Origin: Sacculina carcini
Taxonomy: Eukaryota > Arthropoda > Thecostraca > Sacculinidae
Direction of reading: 5' to 3'
NCBI GenBank assembly: GCA_916048095.2
Contig: OU696570.1
Span: 1,732,001 to 1,796,000, forward strand
Length of the DNA stretch: 64,000 nucleotides
Shown piece after piece: positions 62,662 to 64,000 of this stretch. Position 1 is the stretch's first letter. Each line of letters starts with the position of its first letter. Below the pieces are notes generated by a model that was given only the letters and a program-made list of their open reading frames with translations, was not told the origin of the DNA and did no database searches. The translations under genes and the position numbers were made by a program.

Positions 62662-64000
62662 CCTTTATCCTCCCAATGTTCCCATATGGGAACATTTGCA
62701 GTACAATGTTTGACAACCATTTAATGACATTTTTTACTAATAAATTCCTAATATTTGTATATGTTTCGAGAGAAGAGAAAACGTGCAACTAGCAAATAAC
62801 AAAATTATAAATATGCAATGAATAATTTATGTGCTATAAATCCTCAAACTTTACCATTTTCATTTTCTGTAGCTGATACATTTAAGAGTACACTTCGACT
62901 ACTAATTTGATTCCATTGTTCTTGATGTTAGATCTAATTATTAACAATAACAAGATTATGACAAGATAAGATCACAATAACAAGATTATGATAATTGTAC
63001 TGATACCAAATATTTCAAATTATATATGTAAATCACTTTGTGAGAGCAGGACAAAGTTCAATGTTCCCACATGGGAACATTTGCGTTTTGCGGACAAAAA
63101 CGTTACAGAAGTTTGCCATCATGTAAGTCACGTGCGCGATATGCTCGCTCACCAAACTAAAGTATCAAATTGCATCGTATTGACTGCATGACGCGATACA
63201 TTGACAGTTTTCGTCACAGTGTTGGTCAGTTATGTGTTGATTGTGTTGGACCAGTGTAGAATTGTTTTATATCAAAGTTTGGATAATGGCTGCTAAAGGA
63301 AGCATAGTTACGTTTTCTGAGGCGATGGAGACTTTGGAAGAGAAGTCAAATCCAAGAAATGTCGTAATTTTACCTCCAGAGAATGGAGATTGCGATATGG
63401 AAAATGATATTGAGGATATTGACAAAAACATGGTCAGCGATGAAGAAGCATTTGAGCCAGCCGGACATCTTCAAGTGGAGGAAGACAACCACGATGACAG
63501 CTGGACTTTGACAACATATCCCAGACCAAGGTGGAGCAAAAACTCCGGACTCAAAACAACTATCGATATTGAGCAAGTAACGAAGCTTGGTGAATCTCAC
63601 CAAATGTCTTTCCGATTTATCACCATTTCAGATGTGACAGCGTTTTTTTCCGGTGAAATTGTGGACATGATTGTAAGTCAAACAAATTTGTACGCGACGA
63701 GAGACAAAAACGCAGCCGGTTTGATTGTACAGACTAATGATATCAACGCATTTTTGGGCATATTGCTTCTGTCTGGATATCACAAAGTGCCAGAGGAGAG
63801 ACACTACTGTTCTGCTCAACCTGATCCGGGAGTCAAATTTGTATCCGATGCAATGTCCCGGCAGCAATTTCAAACGTTGAAAAGTTTTGTCCACTTTGCT
63901 GACAACAGAAATCTGCAGACAGGAGACAAGCTCGCCAAGATTCGGCCGCTTTACACGCTGCTACATCAAACTCTCATCAAGAACGGTATTTTCCACGAAG
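62662..64000 (+). mobile_element. piggyBac-like element, copy 5 (cut by window end)
   Basis: Starts at cctttatcctccc after TTAA 62658-62661, with the same flank as the other copies. The right end is outside the window. Confidence 0.92.
63286..64000 (+). CDS. piggyBac-like transposase, copy 5 (open, partial)
   Basis: From ATG 63286 the frame stays open for 238 codons to the window end. It passes the points where copies 1-4 are broken: a Tyr codon stands where copies 1 and 4 have TAA, and near 63600 (caccaaatg) it has one base more than copies 1-4, so the acidic N-terminal region joins the DDE core (GEIVDMIVSQTNLYA) in one frame. The N-terminal part is acidic (MENDIEDIDKN, SDEEAFEP), then comes a basic PRPRWSKNSG stretch. 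The catalytic Asp residues lie just beyond the window. It is the most intact copy. Whether its C-terminal half is intact cannot be seen. Confidence 0.85.
   Translation, partial: MAAKGSIVTFSEAMETLEEKSNPRNVVILPPENGDCDMENDIEDIDKNMVSDEEAFEPAGHLQVEEDNHDDSWTLTTYPRPRWSKNSGLKTTIDIEQVTKLGESHQMSFRFITISDVTAFFSGEIVDMIVSQTNLYATRDKNAAGLIVQTNDINAFLGILLLSGYHKVPEERHYCSAQPDPGVKFVSDAMSRQQFQTLKSFVHFADNRNLQTGDKLAKIRPLYTLLHQTLIKNGIFHE

Larger units (their letters stand above)
58160..64000. repeat. Higher-order tandem unit U5 (partial, runs off the window)
   Basis: Fifth copy. It is interrupted by a LINE at 58361-61891 and then continues through the pre-piggyBac block into a piggyBac element cut by the window end. 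The remainder, including a predicted further LDLa exon pair, would lie to the right of the window. Confidence 0.92.

Overview
The window looks like animal nuclear DNA, probably from an invertebrate. It is AT-rich, has long (TA)n tracts and spliced exons, and carries a piggyBac-type transposon, a poly(A)-tailed LINE, tRNA-derived SINEs and Helitron-, pogo- and hAT-like ends. There is no bacterial-style gene layout. I cannot name the species from sequence alone.

Layout: almost everything is a higher-order tandem array. Unit U1 = 1-14544, U2 = 14545-26524, U3 = 26525-38158, U4 = 38159-58159 (a long unit plus a truncated extra unit, U4b, from about 53505), and U5 = 58160 onward, cut by the window end. 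From left to right a typical unit holds: a (TA)n tract, a piggyBac-like element at a TTAA, a 142-bp minisatellite (forward), Helitron-like material with repeated terminal hairpins, a hairpin-bearing ~105-bp block, a ~20-bp minisatellite, a pogo-like terminal repeat, two tiny minus-strand exons 825 bp apart, reversed Helitron-like material, the reversed hairpin block and minisatellite, a SINE (absent in U1), and a hAT-like end. U1 and U4 are 'long' units with an extra ~3.6-kb Helitron-like segment. U2 and U3 lack it.

The only protein-coding host sequence I can support is minus-strand. Each unit carries one exon for the second half (cysteines 4-6, 'B') and one for the first half (cysteines 1-3, 'A') of an LDL-receptor class A (LDLa) repeat. 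Splice sites and phases agree in all ten exons (B enters in phase 0 and leaves in phase 1; A enters in phase 1 and leaves in phase 0). Transcribed right to left, B5-A5-B4-A4-B3-A3-B2-A2-B1-A1 would read in frame as four complete LDLa modules plus two half modules. The whole window may therefore lie inside one gene whose introns are packed with transposons.

The most striking signal is that these exons are hypervariable while everything around them is nearly identical. For example, U2 and U3 differ at about 24 of 56 (A) and 21 of 58 (B) exon positions, but at only about 2% of the 825-bp intron between them (hand counts). All differences among the five B exons change amino acids. No synonymous difference is seen, while the cysteine and core acidic codons are identical to the base. 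This is the best candidate here for an undescribed diversifying system.

The piggyBac copies were duplicated with the units rather than inserted independently. Four are broken by stops and frameshifts. The fifth, cut by the window end, is open across the part where the others break. U5 also carries a 5'-truncated LINE with an 11-bp target duplication, which arrived after the unit was duplicated.
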